The notes: generated by a model not told the origin, from the sequence alone. Positions 8,353-17,923 are shown, counted from the stretch's first letter. The stretch is 64,000 nucleotides of DNA from Veillonella seminalis (GCF_003992065.1 NZ_RQUZ01000003.1:108951-172950); one strand, 5' to 3'. Made by a program: numbers and translations.

Positions 8353-9339
8353 TTATACATTATGAGTTTTAGCATATTCCAAGCAAGCTAAAAAGTCCTC
8401 CGACAACGGTGCTTCAAAGTACAGATCTTGCCCCGAAATCGGATGTTTCAAAGCTAAGCTGAAGGAATGTAAGGCCTGCCCTTCAATTGGGAAATCCATC
8501 TTACGATAGCCGTAGAACGGGTCATTAACAACCGGATGGCCGATATGTGCAAAATGCACGCGAATTTGATGAGTACGGCCGGTTTCCAACACACATTGAA
8601 CCAAAGTATGTTTCCCGAAACGTTCCACAACGGTAAAATGAGTTACCGCTTCCTTGCTGTTTTCAAAAACAACTGCCATTTTCATACGATCTTTCGGATG
8701 ACGACCGATAGGTGCTTTAATCGTGCCCCGTTCTTCTACGATATTGCCGTGTACCAGAGCATAGTAAGTACGCGTTGCGGAATGTGCCTTTACCTGTTCG
8801 GCCAGGCCGATATGAGCCAAATCATTTTTAGCCGCCATCATAACGCCGGATGTATCCTTATCCAAACGATGTACGATACCGGGACGAATTTCACCGTTAA
8901 TGCCGGACAAATCTCTGCAGTGGAACAATAACGCATTCACGAGCGTACCCGTATAATTCCCTACCGCCGGATGTACCACCATGCCGCGCGGTTTGTTGAT
9001 AATAATGATATCGTGGTCTTCAAAAAGGATATCAAGTGGAATATCTTCCGGTTTAACTTCTACGGCTTGAGGTTTCGGTACAACTACCATAATTGTAGAG
9101 CCCACCGTCAATTTAAGATTACTTTTACCTGTCTTTTGATTGACCGTCACGGCACCGCTTTTTATAAGTTGTTGCACATAACTGCGCGAACCTTCCATAA
9201 TGGAGGTTAAGTACACATCTAGACGTTCCCCTTCTTTATCGTCGGGAACAGTTAAGGTAATCGTTTTATCGATACCGGTTGTTTCCGCTTCAATATTTTC
9301 ATTCATATCATCCATGGTATGTAAAGTATCCGAATTCAT
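8353..9339 (-). CDS. rluD: RluA-family 23S rRNA pseudouridine synthase (RluD-like)
   Basis: The protein has an S4 RNA-binding domain (about residues 35-90) and the catalytic segment HRLDKDTSG (157-165) with nucleophile Asp160. The length of 328 residues fits RluD. It pseudouridylates 23S rRNA, probably in helix 69, though the exact target cannot be told from sequence. The first 25 residues (acidic, TDMN-rich) are a weakly conserved extension. Its start overlaps the lspA stop by 4 nt; pyrR follows after 10 nt. Confidence 0.9.
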   Translation of the reverse strand: MNSDTLHTMDDMNENIEAETTGIDKTITLTVPDDKEGERLDVYLTSIMEGSRSYVQQLIKSGAVTVNQKTGKSNLKLTVGSTIMVVVPKPQAVEVKPEDIPLDILFEDHDIIIINKPRGMVVHPAVGNYTGTLVNALLFHCRDLSGINGEIRPGIVHRLDKDTSGVMMAAKNDLAHIGLAEQVKAHSATRTYYALVHGNIVEERGTIKAPIGRHPKDRMKMAVVFENSKEAVTHFTVVERFGKHTLVQCVLETGRTHQIRVHFAHIGHPVVNDPFYGYRKMDFPIEGQALHSFSLALKHPISGQDLYFEAPLSEDFLACLEYAKTHNV

Positions 9340-9791
9340 TTGTTACCTCCTTCATGCGGTGTTCGCCACAAGTGAATCGCCAACAGCACTACACCGACAC
9401 AAATACCGATATCTGCCACATTAAAAATCGGCCATACTCTGAAGTCAAAGAAATCGACTACAGCGCCCAAATGATATCGGTCCCAGCCATTTCCCAAAGC
9501 ACCGCTCACCAATAAGGTTGTGCCCAATTTGGTCCAAACATCGCCGTTTAAAATATACCGGCGAAAATACCATAAAGCAATCAGCAATACAGCGACTATA
9601 CATAAAAAAAACAGACGCTGATTGGCTAAGATACCAAAGGCGGCTCCTTTGTTTAAAATATAAGTTAAATGAAATACATTAGGTATAACCGGCAACGATT
9701 CACCCAGCGTGAATGATGCCTGTACCCACTGTTTTGTCAGTTGGTCCAATACGAACCATACAATGCCAATTATAATATACACTATATCCAT
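9336..9791 (-). CDS. lspA: Lipoprotein signal peptidase II
   Basis: The protein has four membrane segments and the two catalytic aspartates of the aspartyl protease LspA: Asp113 in VVDF and Asp127 in FNVAD, plus the conserved NKGAAFG block. It cleaves prolipoproteins such as the one encoded at 5606-6166. Length is about 150 residues. The ATG at 9791 directly abuts AAAGG, too close for good initiation; the GTG three codons later (9782) is better spaced and may be the true start. Confidence 0.95.
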   Translation of the reverse strand: MDIVYIIIGIVWFVLDQLTKQWVQASFTLGESLPVIPNVFHLTYILNKGAAFGILANQRLFFLCIVAVLLIALWYFRRYILNGDVWTKLGTTLLVSGALGNGWDRYHLGAVVDFFDFRVWPIFNVADIGICVGVVLLAIHLWRTPHEGGNK

Positions 9792-9966
9792 CCTTTATCG
9801 GTTAATTTAGGTTATATACGATTACTATATATCTGCCTTTACTATGTATTATGACATAAAATGCTCGTTTTGGTCTACTCAAACCACCGTATTCCTATCT
9901 GCAGTATTAAATTTTAGGTTCTTTAGTACCATAATTTCATACTATTTACAAAAAATGGCAAGAAAA

Positions 9967-9990
9967 AAAGCCCTCTATCTAGAGGGCTTT
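9967..9990 (-). terminator. Terminator of the ferredoxin gene
   Basis: A 10-bp perfect stem around a 4-nt loop is followed on the minus strand by TTTTCTTG. It lies 13 nt beyond the ferredoxin stop codon. Confidence 0.85.
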
Positions 9991-10003
9991 GAGCATCCAA
10001 TGA

Positions 10004-10171
10004 TTATTCAGCTGGATGAATAGTGCCTACAGGGCATACGGATTCGCAAGAACCGCAGTCGATGCAAGTTTCATTGATTTCGTATTTAAGTTCGCCTTCG
10101 CTGATAGCGCCAACTGGGCATACAGAAGCACAAGAACCACATTTAATACATTCGTCACCGATTACTCTCAT
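10004..10171 (-). CDS. 2[4Fe-4S] bacterial ferredoxin
   Basis: The 55-residue protein has two complete CxxCxxCxxxCP cluster motifs (Cys 8, 11, 14, 18 and 36, 39, 42, 46), the hallmark of clostridial-type ferredoxins that carry low-potential electrons, for example from pyruvate:ferredoxin oxidoreductase. The start MRVIGDEC is preceded by GGAGG; the longer frame to 10189 would include that site and is rejected. It is monocistronic, with its own terminator. Confidence 0.95.
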   Translation of the reverse strand: MRVIGDECIKCGSCASVCPVGAISEGELKYEINETCIDCGSCESVCPVGTIHPAE

Positions 10172-10476
10172 AATTGGACACCTCCACAAAATATACCGGA
10201 TAATTTCTGAATTATCATTTCTTTAAGGAACTTACCTTAACTTTATATTCTCATTATGGCACGATTTTTTCTTCTTGTCAAACTTATGGAGAATGATTTC
10301 TTATTATTTTTATGCAAGTTCAGATGAGTAATTAACATAGTAGGAATGCCACTTCTTAGCTTATTGATACATATTTTCAATATACATTTAAGCATTTTTT
10401 GTCCAACTATAGGCAAACTGTGCATTCTCATTTAAGATGTAAATCATGCTCAATTTCAAATGACTAGTATTATCAA
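10172..10476. other. Intergenic region upstream of ferredoxin
   Basis: About 300 nt of AT-rich sequence without a convincing gene. A possible ferredoxin promoter on the minus strand is TTAAGG (10235-10240), 18 nt, GATAAT (10211-10216). A 62-codon open frame at 10243-10431 has no ribosome site and an ordinary-looking, unstructured sequence. Confidence 0.35.
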
Positions 10477-10878
10477 TTACTTCTTTCGTTTACTTGGATC
10501 TTTCGGCATTTTTATTTTTGGATTAGGTACTCCTAATTCATGTGAGGCCAATCTAATTTCTTCATTCAAGTCTTCTACTATGCCACGTAATTTTTGTTTA
10601 CGTTTAAAACGATTATCGACCGTTATTTTACTGTTATAAAAAACGGCCGCCCCTACCAACATTAATGCAAGACCACCTAAGAACATCGGTTCATAAATAC
10701 TCGGATGTTCCACCAAGTATACCATAACTGTGCCGGCAGCAATTAAAACAAATCCGATTACGGAAATAGCCAAAGGCGGTCTGTCTGCCAATTGGATTAG
10801 TTTTCGCCATTCTTCTAAACGCTCGGTGCGTTCATCGATTAACGCCTTACGTTTTTTAGTTAATTCCTCATGACTCAT
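10477..10878 (-). CDS. Hypothetical two-helix membrane protein
   Basis: The 133-residue product has a charged N-terminal helix (1-30, coiled-coil-like), two adjacent membrane segments (about 38-57 and 64-82) and a basic, partly helical C-terminal tail ending in KKMPKDPSKRKK-like residues. I do not recognise a family. It starts one base before the TAG of the PH-domain gene upstream, so the two are coupled and probably act together at the membrane. Confidence 0.65.
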   Translation of the reverse strand: MSHEELTKKRKALIDERTERLEEWRKLIQLADRPPLAISVIGFVLIAAGTVMVYLVEHPSIYEPMFLGGLALMLVGAAVFYNSKITVDNRFKRKQKLRGIVEDLNEEIRLASHELGVPNPKIKMPKDPSKRKK

Positions 10879-10879
10879 A

Positions 10880-11587
10880 CTAACGAGCCCCCTCCTCTTT
10901 CGAATTTACTATATGCCCAATATTTCCTGCATCCCCTACATTTCCTGTATTGCTTGTATTATCAGTACCTTCTGTATCTGCCGAATCTTCAGAGTCACCG
11001 GATAATTTCTTAAAATATTCTTCTACAGATTCATCGTGCATTACGGCATCGCGTCTTGCGTAGGAATACAACATAACATCAGCCTGTGGCGCACAGATTC
11101 GATTCGGTACAAATTTGTCAAAAGCTTCAAAAAAAGCCGGTTCTGCTTTTAAAAGAACACGACCGTTTTTAATCTTTTTACCGTTTACAATGGAATATAT
11201 CAAAGCCCAAATAGGACGATTATCTACGGTTGAACATTTCCGATATTTATAACGCAAACGGAATTTACTGATAAATTCGGTTTTATGTGCATACACACCA
11301 TCTATCATATTGTATGGAATTTCCATCTTTGTAGTGTAAAAGAAAATTTTTTCTACAATCACCAATTTATCTTCAGTTAAGAGATAGGTATATTGTGCAA
11401 CAGCGGACTTTAAAATGACAAATAAAGCCACCACTTCAACGAATAATTCATCCAGGATAATAATACCCTTGGCAATACTTCTGGATATTGTCCAGCCCAT
11501 AGCAATCAATAATAAAATACAGAAGAAGGCTATAACAAAAGCGGCTGTTTTACTCCGTTTCGATTCAGCCTTACCGAAAATTTTCAT
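10880..11587 (-). CDS. Membrane protein with bacterial PH-like domain
   Basis: Two membrane helices near the N-terminus (about 14-60) are followed by a region (about 70-130) with TEDKLVIVEKIFF and IPYNMIDGVYAH, resembling bacterial PH (YdbT/bPH_2-type) domains. The last 45 residues are low complexity, rich in Asp, Thr, Asn and Gly. The ATG at 11587 is better spaced from GGGAG (9 nt) than the ATG two codons earlier. The partner gene at 10477-10878 is coupled to it. The function is unknown. Confidence 0.6.
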   Translation of the reverse strand: MKIFGKAESKRSKTAAFVIAFFCILLLIAMGWTISRSIAKGIIILDELFVEVVALFVILKSAVAQYTYLLTEDKLVIVEKIFFYTTKMEIPYNMIDGVYAHKTEFISKFRLRYKYRKCSTVDNRPIWALIYSIVNGKKIKNGRVLLKAEPAFFEAFDKFVPNRICAPQADVMLYSYARRDAVMHDESVEEYFKKLSGDSEDSADTEGTDNTSNTGNVGDAGNIGHIVNSKEEGAR

Positions 11588-11628
11588 AATCATAAACTCC
11601 CATACAAATTCCGTTCAATAAAATAAAA

Positions 11629-11667
11629 AATGTTGAAGCAGTACGTAAAGCGCACCGCCTCAACATT
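11629..11667 (-). terminator. Terminator after the DASS permease
   Basis: A 17-bp stem with three G-U pairs (11629-11645 with 11651-11667) closes a 5-nt loop and is followed on the minus strand by TTTTTTATTTTATT. It ends the transcript of the permease at 11724-13022. Confidence 0.85.
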
Positions 11668-11723
11668 AATTATAAAGTATTTTTTAGTATTATCTCAACT
11701 AAATATTACTCATAGACCGGTAA

Positions 11724-13022
11724 TTATTTACCAGGGAAGAAAGGCCATACCATTGGGATAATCAAGATACTTACGATGAAGCACACGATAATCAATGGAA
11801 CACCGGCTTTAACATAGTCCATGAATTTGTATTGACCAGGGCCAAGTACCAATGTGTTTGGAGGCGTACCAACAGGTGTACCGAAAGCACAAGATGCAGC
11901 AACGCCGATAGCCATTAATACGGCATGAGGGTCAGCACCCATACCTTTTGCAATTGCGATACCGATAGGAGCAAGCAATGCACAAGATGCGGTATTGGAC
12001 ATGAACTGAGTCATAACACAAGATAATATGAATAATACTGCTGTTGCAAAGTAAGGGCTAGGATCAGCACCCATAACGCCAAGTACTGCATTAGCAATTA
12101 ATTGACCGGCACCGGATTTATCCATAGCACCTGCTACAGGCATCATACCTGCGAACAAGAAGATTGTTACCCAGTCAATGGAAGTGTAAGCTTGTTTTTC
12201 TTTCAAGCAACCGGTAAGTACGCAAGCAATGGCACCTACTACAGCTACTAAGCTTAATGGTAAGTTGATACCGATTTTTTTCAATGGGGCGCCTAAAATC
12301 ATCAATACGATAACGGCTAAAAGAATTAAACCGGAGTATAATTGTTTCTTAGGATCGTTAGAAACATCTTCAGCAGCTACTTCTTGTTCAACTTCACCGG
12401 CATCAGTAATTTCATGTTTAGGCAAGAAATATTTACCGATGAACATCATGAAAGCGATAGCTGCAACTGTCAAAGGAATACCAATCCAAGCAAATTCGAA
12501 GAAACCGAATTGTTCGATACCGGCTTTAGATAAAGCACCGTTAACGATAATGTTTGGAGGCGTACCAACCATTGTGATAATACCACCGATACCGGCAGCG
12601 AATGCTAACGGCATTAATTGACGGCTGGCAGGAATTTTAGCAACCGCACAGATACCAACTACTACAGGTAATAAAGCAGCAGCTGTACCGGTGTTGGACA
12701 AGAATGCGGACATGCCGGCTGTAACAGCCATGATTGCGAACATTAAGCCGTTTTCACTGGTACCGGCTTTGGATACTACGGTTTCCCCAATTTTCTGGGC
12801 TAAACCGGTGTAGAATAAAGCACCGCCTACAACGAACATACCGGCAAATAATACTACGGTACTATCGGATAAGCCGGAAAATGCTTCTTTACTACTAATA
12901 ATCCCCATCAATGCTAAAGCAATGGCACCACCCAAGGAGGTAATGGCGAGCGGGATAATTTCAGTTACAAAGAAAACCGCCATAACAGCGAGTACGATCA
13001 ACGTTTGTACTGCAGCATCCAT
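11724..13022 (-). CDS. DASS/SLC13 family anion permease
   Basis: The 432-residue protein is an integral membrane carrier with about 11-12 segments and the two SNT-type signature regions of the DASS family (LSNTGTAAAL and FMSNTASCALLAP), each near a GTPPN motif, which form the sodium and dicarboxylate sites. Likely substrates are succinate, malate, fumarate or citrate; sequence alone does not decide. It lies downstream of the succinate decarboxylation operon with a small membrane protein in between, and has its own terminator. A second DASS gene is at 48471-49739. Confidence 0.85.
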   Translation of the reverse strand: MDAAVQTLIVLAVMAVFFVTEIIPLAITSLGGAIALALMGIISSKEAFSGLSDSTVVLFAGMFVVGGALFYTGLAQKIGETVVSKAGTSENGLMFAIMAVTAGMSAFLSNTGTAAALLPVVVGICAVAKIPASRQLMPLAFAAGIGGIITMVGTPPNIIVNGALSKAGIEQFGFFEFAWIGIPLTVAAIAFMMFIGKYFLPKHEITDAGEVEQEVAAEDVSNDPKKQLYSGLILLAVIVLMILGAPLKKIGINLPLSLVAVVGAIACVLTGCLKEKQAYTSIDWVTIFLFAGMMPVAGAMDKSGAGQLIANAVLGVMGADPSPYFATAVLFILSCVMTQFMSNTASCALLAPIGIAIAKGMGADPHAVLMAIGVAASCAFGTPVGTPPNTLVLGPGQYKFMDYVKAGVPLIIVCFIVSILIIPMVWPFFPGK

Positions 13023-13167
13023 GTAAAGTCAACTCCTTTTTAATAATTCAATATTCACTAAATTTATTAGCAAACTCCTTAATTTTAGGAAATGAATCAA
13101 ATTATTCAATTATATAGTTTCAGTTATCGATTATATATAATTAGAACTATTCTATCTTATACTAAGG

Positions 13168-13425
13168 CTACACATAATACAGACCGAGAATAACTGCTCC
13201 AATCGCAGTTACCATGCCTGCCGTTATAAAAATACCTTCCTTAGTCTTAGGATAACCGAAAAATAAGTGTTCACTAATAAAACCTCGTCGATTAAAGAAG
13301 GAATACTTTTTACGACGTTGGAACCATTGAGCTTTGCGCTCAGGTCCGATAATTAAGGCTACAACTAAAAAGACAATAAGTGCCCACGCGAAAGAAATTA
13401 AAATTTTCAATTCTATGGAGAACAA
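13168..13425 (-). CDS. Small membrane protein of unknown function
   Basis: The 85-residue protein has two membrane helices (about 8-27 and 64-83) separated by a very basic, aromatic cytoplasmic segment (RKAQWFQRRKKYSFFNRRG). The start is TTG with GAGGTGA 7 nt upstream. It sits between the mmd operon terminator and the DASS permease. I do not recognise the family; a small accessory subunit is possible but unproven. Confidence 0.55.
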   Translation of the reverse strand: MFSIELKILISFAWALIVFLVVALIIGPERKAQWFQRRKKYSFFNRRGFISEHLFFGYPKTKEGIFITAGMVTAIGAVILGLYYV

Positions 13426-13568
13426 GTCTAAATCACCTCTACATTAAATTATAAATGCAATACGATTTATCGATACAAGTCTGTAATATCCCCAAAGAAT
13501 ACTTCGAGCAGAACCTATTGTCAAAGTATCTCTTCACATTACTGTAAATCGACAAGTAAAAAACTAGG

Positions 13569-13594
13569 CTTGGGGGGGGGAGAATCCCCCCAAG
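13569..13594 (-). terminator. Terminator of the succinate decarboxylation operon
   Basis: On the minus strand CTTGGGGGG pairs with CCCCCCAAG around a short loop, followed by CCTAGTTTTTT. The plus strand holds a run of nine G. It directly follows mmdB. Confidence 0.85.
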
Positions 13595-13613
13595 ATAGCA
13601 TTTTAATATTTAA

Positions 13614-14735
13614 TTAGTGTGCACCTAACATGGCAAGCATAGTACCGGCTGCAACTGCAGTACCGATAACGCCGGCTACGTTAGGACCCATAGCATGCAT
13701 CAACAAGAAGTTAGCAGGGTTTGCTTTAGCACCTACTACCTGAGATACACGAGCTGCCATTGGAACCGCGGATACACCGGCCGAACCAATGAGTGGGTTT
13801 GTTTTACCGCCATCCAAGATGTACATAAGTTTACCGAACAATACGCCACCGGCAGTACCAAAGATGAACGCAATTAAACCTAAGATGATAATCTTAATGG
13901 TTTCAATTGTTAAGAAGTGTTCAGCATTCATAGTAAGACCGGTACCTGTTGCCAAGAAGATGGTAACAGTATTGATCAATGCGTTTTGAGAAGTATCGGA
14001 TAAACGTTCAGTTACACCGGATTCACGGAACAAGTTACCTAACATCAACATACCTAACAAGGAAGTGATGGATGGTAATAACAAGGAAATGAAGATAGTG
14101 GAAAGGATTGGGAATGCAATTCTTTCAAAACGAGAAACTTCACGAAGCTGTTCCATAACAACTTCACGTTCTTTATGCGTTGTTAACAACTTCATAACCG
14201 GTGGTTGGATTAATGGTACTAAGGACATATAAGAATAGGCCGCTACGGCGATAGCACCGAGTAATTCTGGTGCCAATTTAGTAGCCAAGTAAATGGATGT
14301 AGGACCATCAGCACCACCAATAATACCAATTGCAGCTGCCTGTGGTGCAGTGAAACCAATCACCATAGAACCGGCTAACGCAACGAAAACACCGATTTGA
14401 GCTGCTGCCCCTAAGAACAATGTTTTAGGGTTAGCAATTAAAGGACCGAAGTCAGTCATCGCACCTACACCTAAGAAGATAAGTGGAGGGAAGATTTCAT
14501 TAGAAACCCCGGCACTGATAAGGGCCATAACCCCTTCTTCAAAACCATTACGCGGGATATTGGCGAGAATACAACCAAAAGCGATTGGAGAGAGCAATAA
14601 TGGTTCGAATTCTTTAGCAAAGGCCATGTACAATAGTAGTAAACCTACTAAGATCATAACGCCGTTGCCCCAGTTGAAGTTAACGAACCCACTGTCTGTC
14701 CAAACGGAAGAGACCGCTACGATAAAGGTATCCAT
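13614..14735 (-). CDS. mmdB: Methylmalonyl-CoA decarboxylase beta subunit (Na+ pump)
   Basis: The 373-residue, highly hydrophobic protein belongs to the sodium-ion-translocating decarboxylase beta family (OadB/GcdB/MmdB). It decarboxylates carboxybiotin on MmdC and couples this to outward sodium transport. Family blocks such as [12 protein letters not shown] and [18 protein letters not shown] are visible; the aspartate in GGADGPT corresponds to the family's essential ion-binding residue. It is the last gene of the operon. Confidence 0.96.
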   Translation of the reverse strand: MDTFIVAVSSVWTDSGFVNFNWGNGVMILVGLLLLYMAFAKEFEPLLLSPIAFGCILANIPRNGFEEGVMALISAGVSNEIFPPLIFLGVGAMTDFGPLIANPKTLFLGAAAQIGVFVALAGSMVIGFTAPQAAAIGIIGGADGPTSIYLATKLAPELLGAIAVAAYSYMSLVPLIQPPVMKLLTTHKEREVVMEQLREVSRFERIAFPILSTIFISLLLPSITSLLGMLMLGNLFRESGVTERLSDTSQNALINTVTIFLATGTGLTMNAEHFLTIETIKIIILGLIAFIFGTAGGVLFGKLMYILDGGKTNPLIGSAGVSAVPMAARVSQVVGAKANPANFLLMHAMGPNVAGVIGTAVAAGTMLAMLGAH

Positions 14736-14800
14736 ATGTGATCTCCTTTCTCAGAGAACTTAATTAATGATATTATCAACAATTCACTACAAATGTTTTA

Positions 14801-15190
14801 TTAGCCTAAAACTACCATGTCTTCGCCGGTAGCTACAGTCTGGTTAGCGGATACGCGAACTTCAGATACAGTAGCGTCCTGTGGAGCGTAGATTTCGTTC
14901 TGCATTTTCATAGCTTCAAGAACTAATAAAAGGTCGCCTTTTTTAACTGCCTGACCGGCGGAAACTGCTACAGATAAGATTTTACCAGGCATTGGAGCTT
15001 TAACTGTAGTTGCGCCGGCTGCTACTGGAGCTGCTGCTTTAGGAGCTGGAGCTGCTACAGGTGCTGGAGCTGGAGCTGCTTTAGGTGCAGGAGCTGCTGC
15101 TGGTGCTGGAGCTGCTGCGCCGCCAACTTTTACTTCATTAACTTCAACATCATATACAGTACCGTTTACAGTTACGCTAAATTTTTTCAT
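14801..15190 (-). CDS. mmdC: Methylmalonyl-CoA decarboxylase gamma subunit (biotin carrier)
   Basis: The 129-residue biotin carrier has the biotinylation motif EAMKM with Lys95, preceded by a flexible Ala/Pro/Lys linker (about 24-62) that lets the biotin swing between MmdA and MmdB. The start MKKFSVTVNG has GGAGG 8 nt upstream; a longer frame to 15220 lacks support. It lies between mmdE and mmdB, as in Veillonella. Confidence 0.96.
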   Translation of the reverse strand: MKKFSVTVNGTVYDVEVNEVKVGGAAAPAPAAAPAPKAAPAPAPVAAPAPKAAAPVAAGATTVKAPMPGKILSVAVSAGQAVKKGDLLLVLEAMKMQNEIYAPQDATVSEVRVSANQTVATGEDMVVLG

Positions 15191-15254
15191 TTTGTTATCC
15201 TCCAAACATATAAACTTCAATGCTAATTGCTACTTCTTCATCACAATATTACAA

Positions 15255-15428
15255 TTAACGACTCATGCGCAAACGTCCGTCCAATTTCCAGTTATGGATA
15301 CTTACGCTTGGACGAATACTGGCAATCTGATTAGCCGAATAACCCATAGCGCTGATAGCACTAGTGATTACTGCAACCACTTCATCATTTACTTTGTTGC
15401 TACCGGCTTTAGATTCCGTCTTGCTCAT
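15255..15428 (-). CDS. mmdE: Methylmalonyl-CoA decarboxylase epsilon subunit
   Basis: This 57-residue gene begins at ATG 15428 with a GGAGG-type site (AGGAGGTGTAAAC) and ends at TAA 15255. Its last 40 residues match the C-terminus of MmdD closely: both contain AMGYS, QIASIRP and DGRL. MmdE is a small stabilising subunit described in the Veillonella enzyme. Its position between mmdD and mmdC is exactly as expected. It lacks the membrane helix that MmdD has. Confidence 0.92.
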   Translation of the reverse strand: MSKTESKAGSNKVNDEVVAVITSAISAMGYSANQIASIRPSVSIHNWKLDGRLRMSR

Positions 15429-15454
15429 GTTTACACCTCCTAGATTACGTTTGA

Positions 15455-15793
15455 CTAGTATCTACCACTTAGTCTGCCATCTAGTCTCCAGTTCCGACTG
15501 GTCGAAGCTGGACGAATTGATGCAATTTGATCTGACGAGTAACCCATAGCCACGATGGCTCCCGTAATAGCGGCTACTACAGGTTCATCATTAGCTACCA
15601 CTGGCGCTGCTGCAGTCACAGGAGCAGCTGCTGGCGCTACGCTTTTGGCTGGTTCACTAGGCTTTTTTTTTGTAGGGTCAAGTTTATGAGTCAAGACCAT
15701 GATTGCACCTAATACAGCCAACACGGCAAATACGACAGTCATATTGATTGCCATAAATAGCCACGGGTTCATAGCACTTTCGTTTCCTCCCAT
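15455..15793 (-). CDS. mmdD: Methylmalonyl-CoA decarboxylase delta subunit
   Basis: The 112-residue protein has one membrane helix (about 10-33, OadG-like), a Pro/Ala linker (about 45-65) and a soluble C-terminal tail with AMGYSSDQIASIRP. By analogy with OadG/MmdD it anchors the carboxyltransferase subunit MmdA to the membrane pump MmdB. The tail is duplicated in the neighbouring mmdE. It is placed directly after mmdA. Confidence 0.94.
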   Translation of the reverse strand: MGGNESAMNPWLFMAINMTVVFAVLAVLGAIMVLTHKLDPTKKKPSEPAKSVAPAAAPVTAAAPVVANDEPVVAAITGAIVAMGYSSDQIASIRPASTSRNWRLDGRLSGRY

Positions 15794-15874
15794 AATAAAT
15801 TCCTCTTTCTATTTAACAACAAAGAACAAGAATTTTGATACTCCAAATCAAAACTAAGTTTTACATTCTAAAAA

Positions 15875-17404
15875 TTATAATGGAATGTTACCATGTTTTT
15901 TAGCTGCACGAGATTCACTCTTACTTGCAAGCATAGCGAGTGCATTAATGATTGCAGGACGAGTTACTTTTGGTTCGATTACAGCATCTACGAAACCGCG
16001 TTCAGCTGCTTTGTATGGTGTAGCAAATTCTTCAACATATTTGGCAGTTTTTTCATCTTTATCAGCGTCTTTACGGAAGATGATATTAGCTGCACCTGCA
16101 GGTCCCATAACTGCGATTTCAGATGTAGGCCATGCATATACTTGATCGGCACCGAGGTCTTGAGAACACATAGCGAGATAAGAACCACCGTATGCTTTTC
16201 GAGTAATAACAGTAATCTTAGGTACTGTAGCTTCGGAATAAGCGTATAACATTTTCGCACCATGACGAATGATACCGCCCCATTCTTGGTTAGTACCAGG
16301 CAAGAAACCAGGAACGTCTACGAAGTTAACGATTGGAATATTGAATGCATCACAGAAGCGGATAAAGCGAGAAGATTTATCGGATGCATTAATATCAAGA
16401 CAACCTGCCATTACTTTTGGCTGGTTAGCAATAATACCTACGCTTTGGCCGTTGAAACGAGCGAAGCAAGTAATGATATTAGTTGCATAGAAAGGTTGAA
16501 CTTCATAGTATTCACCGTTATCTACAACAGCAGAGATTACGTCTAACATATTATAAGGCATATTGCTGTTGTCTGGCAATAATGTGTTAAGTTCTTCAGA
16601 GATACGGTTAGGATCATCACCTGTTTCAACAAGAGGTACATCTTCCATATTGTTGCTTGGTAAGAAGCTTAACAAGTAACGAATCTGTTGGATGCAATCA
16701 TCTTCGTCTTCAGCTGCGAAGTGAGCAACACCGGATACACTGTTGTGAGCCATAGCGCCACCAAGTGCTTCAGCAGTTACATCTTCAGCAGTTACCGATT
16801 TAATTACGGCAGGACCGGTGATGAACATCTGAGAAGTGTTTTTAACCATGTAAATGAAGTCAGTCAATGCTGGAGAATATACTGCACCACCGGCACATGG
16901 TCCCATGATTACGGAAATCTGAGGGATAACGCCGGATGCATTGGTATTTTCGAAGAAGATTTTACCATAGCCAGCTAATGCGTCAACAGCTTCCTGAATA
17001 CGAGCTCCGCCGGAATCATTGATACCGATAATAGGAGCGCCCATTTTCATAGCTAAACGTTGTACTTTAACAATTTTAGCAGCGTGCATTTCACCTAAAG
17101 AACCACCTTCTACAGTGAAGTCCTGAGCGAATGCATATACCAAGCGACCATCGATAGTACCCCAACCGGTAACTACACCTTCACCCGGTAATTCTTTTTT
17201 ATCTTGACCGAAGTTTACACAACGATGTTTAACAAATTGATCCAATTCAACGAAGCTACCTTCGTCAAATAACTTAGCGATACGTTCACGGGCCGTCATT
17301 TTGCCTTTGTTGTGCTGGGATTCAATACGTTTTTCCCCGCCGCCAAGTTTCACAATTTCCAACTTTTTGTGTAACAACTCAATCTTTTCTTGGACTGTTG
17401 CCAT
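15875..17404 (-). CDS. mmdA: Methylmalonyl-CoA decarboxylase alpha subunit (carboxyltransferase)
   Basis: The 509-residue protein is a biotin-dependent acyl-CoA carboxyltransferase of the PccB/MmdA type: two crotonase-like halves, with [12 protein letters not shown] and [12 protein letters not shown] in the first and [27 protein letters not shown] sequence in the second. It moves the carboxyl group from (S)-methylmalonyl-CoA to biotin on MmdC, giving propionyl-CoA. GGAGG precedes the ATG. The mmdDECB context distinguishes it from a propionyl-CoA carboxylase. Confidence 0.97.
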   Translation of the reverse strand: MATVQEKIELLHKKLEIVKLGGGEKRIESQHNKGKMTARERIAKLFDEGSFVELDQFVKHRCVNFGQDKKELPGEGVVTGWGTIDGRLVYAFAQDFTVEGGSLGEMHAAKIVKVQRLAMKMGAPIIGINDSGGARIQEAVDALAGYGKIFFENTNASGVIPQISVIMGPCAGGAVYSPALTDFIYMVKNTSQMFITGPAVIKSVTAEDVTAEALGGAMAHNSVSGVAHFAAEDEDDCIQQIRYLLSFLPSNNMEDVPLVETGDDPNRISEELNTLLPDNSNMPYNMLDVISAVVDNGEYYEVQPFYATNIITCFARFNGQSVGIIANQPKVMAGCLDINASDKSSRFIRFCDAFNIPIVNFVDVPGFLPGTNQEWGGIIRHGAKMLYAYSEATVPKITVITRKAYGGSYLAMCSQDLGADQVYAWPTSEIAVMGPAGAANIIFRKDADKDEKTAKYVEEFATPYKAAERGFVDAVIEPKVTRPAIINALAMLASKSESRAAKKHGNIPL

Positions 17405-17452
17405 TACTACACCTCCATAAAGTTTTATATAAATAAATTATATATCTTAATA

Positions 17453-17875
17453 TTACTTCATTCTCTGGCAAAGTTCAAGAAGAACGCCACCAGTTGCTTT
17501 TGGATGAATGAAAGCAATAGCAGATCCGCCAGCACCGTAGCGAGGTTTTTCGTCAATCATACGAATGCCTTTTTCCATCAAGTCAGCGATTGCTGCTTCA
17601 ATATTATCTACGCGTAAAGCCACGTGTTGGATACCGTTACGGCCACCATTTTTTTCGATGAATTTGCCGATAGGGCCATCAGGAGTAGTGGATTCCAAGA
17701 ATTCCAATTCAGCGTCGCCACATGGGAAGAAGCTTACTTTTACTTTCTGTTCTTCTACTACTTCATCTTCAGGAAGATGTTGAATACCTAATGCGTTTTT
17801 GTAGAATTCTTTTGTTGCTGCTAAATCAGTAACACCAATACCAATGTGATCTACGTTTAATACTTTAAAAGCCAT
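17453..17875 (-). CDS. mce: Methylmalonyl-CoA epimerase
   Basis: A 140-residue VOC-fold protein with the expected metal ligands His10 (VDHIGIGV), His84 (IQHVALRV) and Glu134 (VLLELCQ). It interconverts (R)- and (S)-methylmalonyl-CoA, needed because the mutase makes the R form and the decarboxylase uses the S form. It sits between meaB and mmdA in the same operon, which settles the function. Confidence 0.96.
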   Translation of the reverse strand: MAFKVLNVDHIGIGVTDLAATKEFYKNALGIQHLPEDEVVEEQKVKVSFFPCGDAELEFLESTTPDGPIGKFIEKNGGRNGIQHVALRVDNIEAAIADLMEKGIRMIDEKPRYGAGGSAIAFIHPKATGGVLLELCQRMK

Positions 17876-17923
17876 GGTTAAAATCTCCTTTTCAACTGAT
17901 CGGCCTTAGAAGGCTGGTATCAT

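Noticed and set aside
10243..10431. 62-codon open frame upstream of the ferredoxin gene
   Set aside because: No ribosome site, no recognisable sequence, and AT-rich composition expected of intergenic DNA.
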